Shown here: positions 37,152 to 49,660 of the stretch, in pieces
How the letters are laid out: each line of letters begins with the position of its first letter
Position numbering within the stretch: the stretch's first letter is position 1
Source of the DNA: Zea mays
Taxonomy: Eukaryota > Streptophyta > Magnoliopsida > Poales > Poaceae
Assembly (NCBI RefSeq): GCF_902167145.1
Contig: NC_050097.1
Span: 41,772,095 to 41,836,094 of the forward strand
Direction: 5' to 3'
DNA: 64,000 bases
Notes under the pieces: generated by a model
Told to the model about the DNA's origin: nothing
What the model saw: only the letters and a program-made list of their open reading frames with translations
Database searches by the model: none
Made by a program: the position numbers and the translations under genes

Positions 37152-37727
37152 TATATGAGTAAGATTTTGAGAAGCATTTTCAATACTTGAAATTTTCTCC
37201 CCCTGTGTCAAATGCTTTTCCTTTGACTAAACAAAACTCCCCCTTAATGAAATCCTACTCTTAGTGTTCAAGAGGGTTTTAGATATTAATTTTGAAGCGG
37301 GTATACCAATTTGAAATTATATCAAAAATAAGATACCAATAGAAAATATCTTTTCTTAACACAAATGTGAAAGACTACATTTTTTAAATTGGTGGTGGTG
37401 CGGTCCTTTTGCTTTGGGCTAATACTTTCTCCCCCTTTGGCATGAATCGCCAAAAACGGATACTTGTGAGTGAAATATAAGCCCTTTAACTACTTTCTCC
37501 CCCTATGGTAAATAACATATGAGTGAAGATTATACCAAATTGGAGAGCGGTGTGGAGCGACGGCGAAGGACGAATAATTCGATGGAGTGGAGTGGAAGCC
37601 TTTTCTTCGCCGAAGTCTCCTTTTCCCTTTCAATCTATGACTTGGTATGAAATTTACTTGACAAACACATTATTCATAGCAAAGAGAGATGATCAAAGGT
37701 ATATAAATGAGCTATGTGTGCAAAATA
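37152..37727 (-). other. Ji 3' untranslated region with repeated polypurine tracts
   Basis: Non-coding; interrupted on its left by Opie and continuing at 27969-28213. TTCTCCCCCT-type tracts occur near 37196, 37226, 37427 and 37493 on the plus strand (purine-rich on the element's strand), the multiplied polypurine tracts typical of Sireviruses. Confidence 0.75.
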
Positions 37728-40700
37728 TCAATCAAAATTCCTAGAATCAAGAATATTTAGCTCATGCATAAGTTTGGTAAAGGTTTGCTCATCTAATGGC
37801 TTGGTAAAGATATCGGCTAATTGTTCTTTGGTGTTAACATATGCAATCTCGATATCCCCCTTTTGTTGATGATCCCTCAAAAAGTGATACCGAATGGCTA
37901 TGTGTTTAGTGCGGCTATGCTCAACGGGATTATCCGCCATGCGGATTGCACTCTCATTAACACATAGAAGAGGAACTTTGGTTAATTTGTAACCATAGTC
38001 CCTGAGGGTTTGCCTCATCCAAAGCAATTGCGCGCAACAATGGCCTGCGGCAATGTACTCGGCTTCGGCAGTAGAAAGAGCTACAGAATTTTGCTTCTTT
38101 GAAGCCCAAGACACCACAGATCTTCCCAAGAACTGGCAAGTCCCTGATGTGCTCTTTCTATTAATCTTACACCCTGCCCAATCAGCATCGGAATAACCAA
38201 TTAAATCAAATGTGGATCGCCTGGGGTACCAAAGGCCAAACTTAGGAGTATAAACTAAATATCTCAAGATTCGTTTTATGGCCCTAAGGTGAACTTCCTT
38301 AGGATCGGCTTGAAATCTTGCACACATACATACGGAAAGCATAATATCCTGTCGAGATGCACATAAGTAGAGTAAAGAACCTATCATCGACCGATATACC
38401 TTTTGATCTACGGATTTACCTCCCGTGTCGAGGTCAAGATGCCCATTAGTTCCCATGGGTGTCTTGATGGGCTTGGCATCCTTCATCCCAAACTTTGTGA
38501 GTATGTCTTGAATGTACTTCGTTTGGCTAATGAAGGTGCCCTCTTGGAGTTGCTTGACTTGAAAGCCTAGAAAATACTTCAACTCCCCCTATCATTGACA
38601 TCTCGAATTTTTTAGTCATGATCCTACTAAACTCTTCGCATGTAGATTCGTTAGTAGACCCAAATATGATATCATCAACATAAATTTGGCATACAAATAA
38701 ATCATTTGCAAGTGTTTTGGTAAAGAGAGTAGGATCGGCCTTTCCGACTTTGAAGCCATTAGCGATAAGAAAATCTCTTAGGCATTCATACCATGCTCTT
38801 GGGGTTTGCTTGAGCCCATAAAGCGCCTTAGAGAGTTTATAAACATGGTTAGGGTACTCACTATCTTCAAAGCCAGGAGGTTGCTCAACATAGACCTCTT
38901 CCTTGATTGGTCCATTGAGGAAGGCACTTTTCACGTCCATTTGGTAAAGCTTAAAGCCATGGTAAGTAGCATAGGCAAGTAAAATGCGAATTGACTCAAG
39001 CCTAGCTACGGGTGCATAGGTTTCACCGAAATCCAAACCTTTGACTTGTGAATATCCCTTGGCCACAAGTCGGGCTTTGTTCCTTGTCACCACACCATGC
39101 TCATCTTGCTTGTTGTGGAAGACCCACTTGGTTCCTACAACATTTTGGTTAGGACGTGGAACTAAATGTCATACCTCATTCCTTGTGAAGTTGTTGAGCT
39201 CTTCTTGCATTGCCAGCACCCAATCTGATTCTTGAAGTGCTTCCTCTATCCTGTGTGGCTCAATAGAGGAAACAAAAGAGTAATGTTCACAAAAATGAGC
39301 AACATGAGATCGAGTGGTTACCCCCTTATGAATGTCGTCGAGAATGGTGTTCACGGGGTGATCTCGTTGGATTGCTTGGTGGACTCTTGGGTGTGGCGGT
39401 TTTGGACCGTCGTCATCTTCCTTGTCTTGAACATTAGCATCTCCCCCTTGATCAGTGTCCTCCTTTTGAGGTGGCTCCTCTTGATCTTCATTATCATCAT
39501 CTTGAGCTTGATCCTCATCTTGAGTTGGTGGAGATGCTTGCATTGAGGAAGATGGTTAATCTTGTGCTTGTGGAGGCTCTTCGGATTCCTTAGGACACAC
39601 ATCCCCAATGGACATGTTCCTTAGCGCGAAGCATGGAGCCTCTTCATCATCTAGCTCATCAAGATCAACTTGCTCTACTTGAGAGCCGTTAGTCTCATCA
39701 AACACAATGTCACAAGAAACTTCAACTAGTCCAGAGGACTTGTTAAAGACTCTTTATGCCCTTGTGTTTGAATCATATCCTAGTAAAAAGCCTTCTACAG
39801 CCTTAGGAGCAAATTTAGATTTTCTACTTCTTTTAACAAGAATAAAGCATTTGCTACCAAAGACTCTAAAATATGAAACATTGGGCTTTTTATCGGTTAG
39901 GAGTTCATATGATGTCTTCTTGAGGATTCGGTGAAGATATAACCGATTGATGGCGTAGCAAGCGGTGTTGACTGCTTCCGCCCAGAACTGGTCCGAGATC
40001 TTGTACTCATCAAGATGATCCTTGCCATGTCCAATAGAGTTCTATTCTTCCTCTCCACTACACCATTTTGTTGTGGTGTGTAGGGAGAAGAGAACTCATG
40101 CTTGATGCCCTCCTCCTCAAGGAAGCCTTCGATTTGTGAGTTCTTGAACTCCGTCCCATTGTCGCTTCTAATCCTTGTGATCCTTAAGCCTAACTCATTT
40201 TGAGCCCGTCTCAAGAATCCCTTTAATGTCTCTTGGGTTTGAGATTTTTCCTGCAAAAAGAACACCCAAGTGAAGCGAGAATAAGCATCCACAATTACAT
40301 GACAATACTTACTCCCACCAATGCTTATGTAAGCGATCGGGCCAAATAGGTCCATGTGGAGTAGCTCAAGCGTCATGTCGGTCGTCATGATGTTCTTGTG
40401 TGGATGATGAACACCGACTTGCTTCCCTGCTTGACATGCGCTACAAACCCTGTCTTTCTCAAAATGAACATTGGTTAGTCCCAAAATGTGCTCTCCCTTT
40501 AGAAGCTTATGAAGATTCTTCATCCCAACATGGGCTAGTCGGCGGTGCCAGAGCCAACCCATGTTAGTCTTAGCAATAAAGCAAGTGTCGAGTTCAGCTC
40601 TATCAAAATCTACCAAGTATAGCTGACCCTCTAACACTCCCTTAAATGCTACTGAATCATCACTTCTTCTAAAGACAGTAACACTTATATCCGTAAAAAG

Positions 40701-40968
40701 ACAGTTGTAGCCCATTTTACATAATTGTGAAACTGAAAGCAAGTTATAATCTAAAGAATCTACAAGAAAAATATTGGAAATAGAATGGTCAGGGGATATA
40801 GCAATTTTACGAAGTCCTTTGACCAAACCTTGGTTTCCATCCCCGAAGGTGATAGCTCTTTGGGGATCTTTGTTTTTCTCGTAGGAGGAGAACATCTTCT
40901 TCTCCCCTGTCATGTGGTTTGTGCACCTGCTATCGATGATCCAACTTGAGCCCCCGGATGCATAAACC
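37728..40968 (-). pseudogene. Ji pol: protease, integrase, RT, RNase H (several frameshifts)
   Basis: Pieces run 40968-39897 (protease and integrase), 39543-39169 (linker), 39093-38527 (RT, with YVDD) and 38582-37728 (RT end and RNase H with STAEAEYIAAGHCCAQLLWM, ending LDSRNFD). Integrase before RT is the copia order. The protease active site reads D-S-R-C where the Opie copy in this window has D-S-G-C, so the catalytic triad has lost its glycine. The frames shift near 39900, 39160 and 38560-38590. Confidence 0.9.
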
Positions 40969-41120
40969 TACAAAACAAGTTTATGCCTTGTTCTTAGGTA
41001 CCCAAACGGTCTTGGGTCCTTTTACATTAGAAACAAGCACCTTGGGTACCCAAACACAAGTTTTGGAGCCCTTGTGTTTGCCCCCAACATATTTGGCAAC
41101 TACTTTGCCTGATTTGTTAG

Positions 41121-43615
41121 TTAGCACATATGATGCATCGTCTTAAATGAAATGTTAGGTTCATTTGATGCAATAGGAGTTTTCTTCTTAGGCAATTTAG
41201 CACGGGTTGATTTCCTAGAATTAGATGCCTCACTCTTATACATAAAAGCATGATGAGAGCCAGAGTGAGACTTCATAGAATGAATTCTCCTAATTTTGTG
41301 CTCGGGATAACCGGTAGGGTATAAAATGTAACCCTCGTTATCCTGAGTCATGGGAGCTTTGCCCTTAACAAAGTTTGAATATCTTTTAGAAGGGGCATTA
41401 AGCTTGACATTGTCTCCCTTTTGGAAGCCAATGCCATCCTTAATGCCTAGGCGTCTCCCACTATAAAGCATACTACGAGCAAATTTAAATTTTTCATTTT
41501 CTAATTCATGCTCGGTAATTTTAGCATCTAATTTTGCTATATGATCATTTTGTTGTTTAATCATAGCAATGTGATCATGAATAGCATCAATGTTAACATC
41601 TCTACATCTAGTGCAAATAGTAACATGCTCAACGGTAGATGTAGATGGTTTGCAAGAATTTAGTTCGACAATCTTAGCATGTAAAATGTCATTCTCATCT
41701 TTAAGATTGGAAATAGAAACATTGCAAACATCTAATTCCTTAGCCTTAGCAATTAATTTTTCATTCTCATTTCTAAGGCTAGCAAGAGAGGCATTCAATT
41801 TTTCAATCTTAGCAATTGAACTAGCATTATCATTTCTAAGATTGTCAATTGAATCATCACAAACATTTGATTTCTCAACCTTAGCAATTAACTTGGCATT
41901 TTCATTTCTAAGGTTGGAAATAACATCATGGCAAGTGCTTAGCTCACTAGATAAATTTTCACATTTTTCTACCTCTAGAGCATGAGCATTTTTAACCTTA
42001 ACATGCCTTTTGTTTTCTTTAATTAGGAAGTCCTCTTGGCTATCCAAGAGTTCATCCTTCTCATGAATAGCACTAATCAATTCATTTAATTTTTCTTTTT
42101 GTTGCATGTTCAAGTTGGCAAAAAGGATGAGCAAATCATCCTCATCATCACTAGAGCTAGCCTCATCACTAGAAGTTGCATATTTAGTGGAAGCTCTAGA
42201 TTTTACCTTCTTCCTTTTGCCGTCCTTTGCCATGAGGCACTTGTGGCCGACGTTGGGGAAGAGGAGTCCTTTGGTGATGGCGATGTTGGCGGCGTCCTCG
42301 TCATAGGAGGAGTCGGTGGAGCTCTCATCGGAGTCCCACTCTCGGCAAACATGGGCATCGCCGCCCTTCTTCTTTTAGAACCTCTTCTTTTCTCTTCTCT
42401 TTCCCTTCTTGTCATTATCCCTGTCACTATCACTAGACAAAGGGCATTTAGCGATAAAATGACCGGGCTTACCACACTTGTAGCAAACCTTCTTGGAGCG
42501 GGGTTTGTACTCCTTCCCCCTCCTTTGCTTGAGGATTTGGCGGAAGCTCTTGATGATGAGCGCCATCTCCTCATTGTCGAGCTTGGAGGCGTCGATGGGG
42601 ACCCTACTAGGTGTAGAGTCTTCTTTCTTCTCCTCCATTGCCTTGAATGCAATGGGTTGCACATCGGGTGTGGAGGAGGCGCCTTGCTCGATGATTTTCT
42701 TGGAGCCTTTGATCATCAACTCAAAGCTCACAAATTTACCTATAACTTCCTTGGGAGACATTAGCTTATATCTAGGATCACCACGAATTAATTGTACTTG
42801 AGTAGGGTTAAGAATACAAGTGATCTTAGAATAACCTTGACCATTTCATGGTCATCCCACTTGGAGCTCCCGAGGTTGCGCACTTGGTTCACCAAGGTTT
42901 TTAGCCGGTTGTACATGGCTTGCGGGTCTTCTCCTTGGTTGAGCATAAAGCGACCGAGCTCCCCCTCGATCGTTTCCCTCTTGGTGATTTTGGTCACCTC
43001 ATATCCTTCGTGCGCGGTCTTGAGTACGTCCCAAATCTCTTTGGCACTCTTCAACCCTTGCACCTTATTATACTCCTCTCGACTTAGAGAGGTGAGGAGT
43101 ATAGTAGTTGCTTGATAGTTGAAGTGCTTGATTTGGGCCACCTCGTCCTCATCATAACCTTCATCCCCTACGGATGGTACCTGTACTCCAAACTCAACAA
43201 CATCCCATATGCTTTTGTGGAGTGAGGTTAGGTGATATCTCATCATATCACTCCACCTAGAATAATCTTCACCGTCAAATGTCGGTGGTTTGCCTAATGG
43301 AACAGAAAGTAATGGAGTATGTTTAGGAATGCGAGGATAGCGTAGGGGGATCTTACTATACTTCTTGCGCTCTTGGCGCTTAGAAGTGATGGACGCGGCG
43401 TCGGATCCCGATGTAGAGGGCGATGAAGAGTCGGTCTCGTAGTAGACCACTTTCTTCATTTTCTTCTTCTTCTCGCCACTCTTGTGCGTCCTAATGTGTG
43501 AAGGGGATCCCTCCTTCTTTTTGTTACCGGACTCCCTTGATGGAGCCTTCCCGTGGCTTGTGGCGGGCTTCTCGCCGGTCACCATCTCCTTCTTGGTGTG
43601 ATCTCCCGACATCAC
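41121..43615 (-). pseudogene. Ji gag (frameshifted)
   Basis: Three consecutive frames (43615-42788, 42761-42375, 42233-41121) make up one gag. It starts MMSGDHTKK. The N-terminal part is Lys/Ser-rich; the capsid-like middle has LGKPPTFDGEDYSRW and EEYNKVQGLKSAKEIWD; a CCHC zinc knuckle CYKCGKPGHFIAKC lies near 42480; and a long heptad-rich region of repeated LRNEN(A)KLIAK units (about 41990-41640) is predicted coiled coil. Gag would form the particle that packages the RNA. The frameshifts near 42780 and 42370-42235 disable it. Confidence 0.9.
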
Positions 43616-43660
43616 TTCGAGCGGTTAGGCTCTAATGAAGCACCGGGCTTTGATACCAAT

Positions 43661-44842
43661 TGAAAGTCACCTAGAGAGGGGGTGAATAGGGCGAATCTGA
43701 AATTTACAAACTTTAAGCAAAACTACAAGCCGGGGTTAGCGTTAGAATTAAATTCGAGTCTGAAAGAGAGGGCGAAAACAAATCACAAGCAAATAAGGCG
43801 GATGACATGGTGATTTGTTTTACCGAGGTTCGGTTCTTGCAAACCTACTCCCCGTTGACGTGGTCACAAAGACTGGGTCTCTTTCAACCCTTTCCCTCTC
43901 TCAAACGGTCACCTAGACCGAGTGAGCTTCTCTTCTCAATCAAACGGGACACTAAGTCCCCACAAGGACCACCACACAATTGGTGTCCCTTGCCTTGGTT
44001 ACAATTGAGTTGGAATCAAGAAAGAATGAAGAAGAAAAGCAATCCAAGCGCAAGAGCTCAAAAGAACACAATTGTCTCTCTCACTAGTCACTATTTGATT
44101 GGAATGATCTTTGGACTTGGGAGAGGATTTGATCTCTTGTTTGTGTCTTGTATTGAATGGTATAGCTCTTGTATGAGGTGTGAAGGCTAAAAACTTGGAT
44201 GCAATGAATGGTGGGTGGTTGGCAGTATTTATAGCCCCAACCACCAAAAGAACCATTGGTGGAGGCGGCTGTCGTATGGCGCACCGGACAGTCCGGTGCG
44301 CCAGCCACGTCACCCAGCCGTTGGATTCTGACCGTTGGAGCTTCTGACTTCTGGGTCACCGGACAGTCCGGTGGTGCACCAGACCGTCACTGTTCACTGT
44401 CCGGTGCGCCTTCTGGCTCTGCTCTGACTTCTACGCGCACTGTAGCGCATTAACTGCCGTTGCAGACGACCGTTGGCGCTGTAGTAGCCGTTACTTCACT
44501 GGCACACTGGACAGTCTGGTGCTACACCGGACAGTCTGGTGAATTATAGCGGAGCGGCTCCCAAAATTCTCGAAGGTGATAAGTTCAGACTGGAATCCCC
44601 TGGTGCACCGGACACTGTCCGGTGGCACACCGGACAGTCCGGTGCGCCAGACCAGGGCACACTTCGGTTGTCTTTTGCTCTCTTTATTTGAACCCTTTCT
44701 TGGTCTTTTTATTGGTTTGTTGTGAATCTTTGGCACCTGTAAAACTTATAACCTAGAGCAAACTAGTTAGTTCAATTAGTTGTGTTGGGCAATTCAACCA
44801 CCAAAATCATTTAGGAAAAGGTGTAAGCATATTTCCCTTTCA
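43661..44842 (-). repeat. 5' LTR of the Ji element
   Basis: It adjoins the primer-binding site and has the same termini as its partner. Palindromes occur around 44278-44645, several degraded by C-to-T or G-to-A changes (for example GGACAGTCTGG), as expected for methylated CpG-rich arms. Confidence 0.95.
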
Positions 44843-45939
44843 ACCCTTTTCTTAGAAACGCACGAGTAATGGTGAGTCATTGTCCTAGCTATGGTAACGT
44901 GTGAGTAACAGCACGGCCCACGCAGCGTGGACTGGGCGCGCCGCCTGTCACTGGCATAGACAGGCGCATGTCTTATCCGTAATGAATGCAGAGACGTGCG
45001 TAGCCCAGAGGCTTCATGCCAGGTTCCACCCATTGGCTTACGCCGCGCGCAGTAGGCCACGTGTCGGCACTGGACCCCTGCCTAGGTCCTGATTAAGGCC
45101 CGGGTATGTTCTGTTCTAGAACTCTGGGACCCCATTGTGGGCGCCCCGAATCCTATACAGGGAAGGTCCGGATCCCATTCCAGGGGTCCAGTTCGCACAC
45201 GTGGAGGTCCTGGACCAAACTTGGAGGCCCAGACCGTATATACATGGGTCTGGCACCTTCCCATGAGGGTCCGGACTCGCTGGTGATGCCTCAGAGTATG
45301 TCACTTTCTCTGGACACGTGGCGGCACCGAACCCGCCCATGTGATGGGTTCAGGTGCTGTTGCTGGCCCAGAGTAGTCGCCCGAGGCTAGAGCGAGTCAT
45401 GGCCTGTCCCACATACAACTCTTTTACCACGCGACTAAAAATAGCCGCGTGGGTACTACGTCTTTATACAGCAGTAAGGGGTACCCTAGTTTTAGGGTAC
45501 CGACAATGGCGCCCGGGCCCACCTTAGGGAGGATGCAAGCCTGCAGGTGGGGCCAAAGCTTGTACCTTGCCTCAACATGGCCTGATTGGTGATTGGCGCA
45601 TTATTTTAGCACGTCTGCTGAAGCGCCCACTGTCAATCCACCTTCGGTCACGTCAACTACCATATCTGTCCCCGCTAGCACTGGCATAAAACTCGAGCCC
45701 GAAGCCCTGTACCTGAAATACCCGAACCCGTACCCGTATAGCCCAAAACTCATTACCCGAATAGCTCCAGCGGGTAACAAAACTAAATACCCGAATTAAA
45801 TTCGGGCCTAATCGGGTATTATCCTATGGTACCCGAAGTACCCATACTACTCGAAGTCGGTCACTCGGTGTCTCGGTCTGCTGGCAGCACGCCAGCGCCC
45901 CTCAGTTCTCACGGTCACGGCCCAACAGAGCGCGGGTCG

Positions 45940-46423
45940 CGGATAGTGGCTCAAGGCCCAAGCAGCGGCGCAGCGCCCCCAGCCCCATACGGCCAGACGC
46001 CAGACCCAGACTCCCAGTCGTCCTAGAGACTAGAGTTCCCAGACAGCCAGACGCCACAAACCCTAGCTGGCTAGCTCCCTGGAGGTGGCAGCTGCTGGCT
46101 ACAAGACTGAAGGCTCCGTCGCTCCGAGGTTGGCACTCGGCACCAGGCAAGGCAAGGCAGCAAGCCAGCAGCCCAGCACGACGGCCGCCGGCGACAGGCG
46201 ACCAGGCGTCACCGCGTCAGGTGGCCGGCGCCTAGCGATACAGCCATTAGGCGGCCAGCCGGCCAGCGCCCTCGGCCAGCGGCAGCACCCACCGCCCAGC
46301 TTGACAGCATCAGGCGGCCAGCTCCCTCGGCCAGCGCCCTCGGCCAGCGCCCTCGGCCAGCGCCTAACGCTCCAGCAGCCAAGTCATCGTCGGCAAGCCA
46401 CTGTGCTAGTGCGCCACCGGAAG
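45940..46423 (+). other. hAT 5' leader exon with 15-bp repeats
   Basis: A GC-rich region upstream of the first intron (donor at 46424). Four tandem copies of a CCTCGGCCAGCGCC-containing unit lie at about 46320-46366. No ATG-led frame joins the transposase, so it is probably untranslated leader. The extent is approximate. Confidence 0.45.
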
Positions 46424-46492
46424 GTAATTTATTATGCATTAGAAGTTACTTTGGAAGTTTATTTGTGATTCCATTGTCAATTTTTCATATAG

Positions 46493-48842
46493 ATGCCAGA
46501 AATTGAGGAACACACATATATGGAGGTTGAATCAGTTGCACTTGGTACTGAAACATCACATATTCAGATTGTCGTTGCCCCAGCATCTCAGTCACATGAT
46601 GTAACAGCTAGACAAGAGGAATCTGAGTTGACTAAGGATGGTGGTAGGAAGGAAATAGCACCGAGGTCAGATGTATGGCAACATTTCGTTAAGATAAAAG
46701 ATGATAAAGACATTGTTAGGCATGCTAAGTGCAAATATTGCCATAGAAACATGAAGGCAGAGGCTGGACGCCATGGCACATCTTCATTGAAGAGGCATTT
46801 GGTTGCTTGCAAACGCAATCCAAATAAATTTAACAAAGATCCATCTCAAGGTACTCTACAAGCAACTCAACATGAAGGTGTTAGCACGTGGAGGTTTGAT
46901 CAAGACACACTAAGGGTTGCTTTTGCCGAGATGGTAATAGAGGATGAGTTGCCATTTTGCTTTGGTGAGAAACCTAGATTTAGAAAGTTTATGTCCAAAG
47001 CATGCCCTCGCTTTCTAGTGCCATCTAGAAGAACATGTACTAGAGATGTAGTACGATGTTTCTTCCAAGAGAAAGCTAAGCTAAAGAAATTCTTCAAAGA
47101 CTCCTATCAACGGGTTTGTTTGACAACAGATGGTTAGACTTCTAAGCAACTAGATAGCTACATGACTGTGACTGCTAGCTTTATTGATGATAATTGGAAG
47201 TTCCATAAAAAAGTTATTGGTTTCTTCTTGGTAAAGGGACACAAGGGCGATGATATTGGAAAAAATGTGCTGAGATGCATGGTTGAATGGGGTTTGGAGA
47301 GAGTGATGACAATAACTGTTGATAATGCAAGTGCCAATGATACCGATATTAGTTATTTGAGGAGGCAATTGAGTTCCACTAATCTAGCTAGTGGCAAGTA
47401 CTTGCACATGAGATGTGCAGCTCACATCGTGAATCTAATTGTGCATGATGGCCTAAAAGAAGTGGACCTATCAGTGAAGCGTGTTAGGGCAGCTGTGAAG
47501 TACATTAGAAATGGTGGTTCAAGAATGGTCAAATTTAAGGAAATTATAGAGGAAGAGAAGCTAACCAACAATCCGTATCTAAAGGCTGATGTCCCAACTA
47601 GATGGAACTCCACGTATATTATGCTTAAATCTGCAATTGTGTATGAGAAGGTGTTCACAAAATTAGCAGACAAAGACATGAGTTATGTTATGGACCTATC
47701 TGAAGGAAGGGGTGGTTTTGGTCATCCTGATGAGATAGATTGGGAAAACGCAAGGAAGATGGCAGAATTTTTAGAGCACTTTTATGATCTTACTGTCCGT
47801 GTCTCTACTACTCTCCAAGTCACTGCACATACATTTTCCCATGAGATTGGAGAAGTGCATGCATTGATTCAATCATGGATGGAGAGTTCAGATGATTTGC
47901 AAACACTGATGGGAATCAGAATGAAAGAAAAATTTGACAAATATTGGGGACTTTGGAACTCTACAAGTGAACATGACAAGGAGATGGAGAAGGCAAGGGG
48001 GAAGGCAAAGGAGAAGGAAAACTTGAATTTACTAATTTTTATTGCTGGTTGTCTTGATCCAAGATACAAGCTATCTTTGTATACCAAGATAACCGTTGAA
48101 GAGATATTTGGCGAGGAAAGGGGACAAATAGTTTCGGAAGCAATTAACACTTGTCTTCATGAGTTGTTCGAGGAGTATATGAAAATGTATGTTTCGGGTG
48201 AGGATACAACCAATGTAAGTGACCCAATAACATCAAAGGAAGGTAGAGGAAGAGGTAGAGGAAGGAAGCTAAAGGAAATTGTTGCTAAGAAAATGAGGCT
48301 CGGCAAAGGCATTGGTTCAAGCAACAACACTAAGTATGAACTTGACAAATACCTTTCTGAAGAAACTGAGGACATAGAAATGAAGCTTGATCTCCTAGTA
48401 TGGTGGAAGGCATCTGAGCAGAGATTTCCAATACTAGCTCGTATGGCCCGTGATGTGCTTGCTATACCAATATCAACTGTAGCATCAGAGTCAGCATTTA
48501 GCACAAGTGGGGGCATTTTAGATGACTTCCGTAGTTCCCTTACTCCATTCATGCTTGAAGCTCTAGTATGTGCACAAGATTGGTTGAGGTGGTCAATACC
48601 TATTGATATTGAAGAAAACCTTGAAGAATTAACCATGCTAGAAAAAGGTCTAGCATTCCTTATTTTTTCATTATTATTCAATGGTTCATTGCATATCAAC
48701 ACATATTAACTAGACAGTGTTTTATCTCATTGCAGAACTAAAAGAAGAATTTGGTGGTAAAGGAAAAGGAAAACAAGAAGCAACAACAACAACAGGTATA
48801 GGAACAGGAAGCAACACCATCCATGGAACATCTACATCTTAG
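46493..48842 (+). pseudogene. hAT transposase gene with a single nonsense codon
   Basis: The coding part is 46493-48647 plus 48736-48842 (intron 48648-48735, phase 1), 754 codons counting stops. The ATG follows directly on the acceptor of a 5' intron (46424-46492). A BED zinc finger spans residues 60-106 (CKYC at 80-83, H102, C106). The RNase H-like core has CLTTDG (first catalytic Asp, about residue 213), VDNASAND and the CAAHIVNLIV and DVPTRWNSTY motifs; the C-terminal hATC dimerisation region has WWKASEQRFPILARMARD and PISTVASESAFSTSG. The frame is open except for a TAG at 47135-47137, right after TDG, where hAT proteins normally have Trp. One transition (TGG to TAG) would explain it. The protein would cut and paste the element. 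Confidence 0.92.
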
Positions 48843-49660
48843 TTCATGGCTTGGCTTCATGCTAGTAATCTGGTATGAAACAGAATCACTTGTTATGTCG
48901 ACCATGGTTTGAGTCTTTGAGATGTGTGTTTCTCTTTCGTTAGGGATTGCATTTAGATATTCCTAATTGAAATCACCTGGTCTTTTTGTTATGCGCCAAT
49001 TTGCTCACCATTCTGAATTTCTGACTAGTGACCATCTGCTAATATTTTTACCATCTGAACTTTCATTAGTAGCGCTTACATCAGACCTCCTCTGCTGAAA
49101 TCTCTGGACTAAATTGGTGTTGTCTGCCTTTTGCTGTTGAACAGGTACTATGGACTATGGTATGGAGACATGGAGATTGGAGAGTGGTCATGTGCGGTTT
49201 GTTTATTAGTAGCGCTTACATCTGGTGATCTGCCTGTGCGGTTGTGAGGTGAAATCACCTGATTCTGTTGTGCGGTGCTTAATGCTTACTGCCTGTGCCT
49301 TGTGCGCATGTTGTCTGTTCTCTGTTGTGCTTGTGCCGTTGTGCGGTGCCTTACTACCTTGTGCAGTTGTGCGCCTCTGCCTGATGTCGTTGTGCAGTTG
49401 TGCCTGATGCCGTTGTGCAGTTGTGCCTGATGCCGTTGTGCGCCTGTGCCTGATGCGGATAATGTGTACTGTGTTCTCTAATTCTCTTGCTCTCTATTAT
49501 GTGTGATAGAGAGAGTAATACTATTAGTGAATCTGTGACTGGAATATTGTTTCACTGTTTTAATTTTTAAATAATGTGTATTGTGTCTGTGTACTCTATA
49601 TGCTCTCTATTATTGTTTCACTGGAATATTGACTATGGGTATTTTGTTATTACCCGAACC
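48843..49660. other. hAT 3' non-coding region
   Basis: Downstream of the transposase stop. It includes GTTGTGCAGTTGTGCCTGATGCC-type direct repeats around 49380-49455 and ends in the subterminal ACCCGAA motifs. Confidence 0.6.

Larger units (their letters stand above)
26785..44842 (-). mobile_element. Ji-type Sirevirus (Ty1/copia), degenerate, with Opie nested inside
   Basis: LTRs are at 26785-27968 and 43661-44842, both TGAAAG..CTTTCA. Perfect target duplication ACCCT at 26780-26784 and 44843-44847. A TGGTATCAAAGC-type primer-binding site lies beside the right LTR (43649-43660), so the element reads leftward. Excluding Opie and its duplicated AAAGG, it is about 9.1 kb, full length for the family. 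By eye the LTRs differ at about 35 of 1180 positions (about 3%). Confidence 0.95.
26345..45505 (-). repeat. LTR of a Tat-like gypsy element (Tat-1), split by the Ji insertion
   Basis: The two parts are 26345-26779 and 44848-45505, about 1.1 kb joined. Plus-strand ends are TGTCGGTGGG and GGTACCGACA. A minus-strand TATAAAAGGGAGGGG around 26580-26560 indicates transcription toward lower coordinates. Read on the minus strand, the LTR starts TGTCGGTACCC. Flanks (ACTTT left, ATGGC right) do not form a target duplication, consistent with an interior continuing to the right. Confidence 0.65.

Noticed and set aside
45507..45525. TGGCGCCCGGGCC as a primer-binding site for a plus-strand element
   Set aside because: The adjacent LTR has its TATA box and TGTCGGTACCC start on the minus strand; I kept the minus orientation but flagged the conflict.
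46085..46468. 127-codon ORF upstream of the hAT transposase
   Set aside because: It runs through the predicted intron and is built of CTCGGCCAGCGCC repeats; more likely leader sequence.
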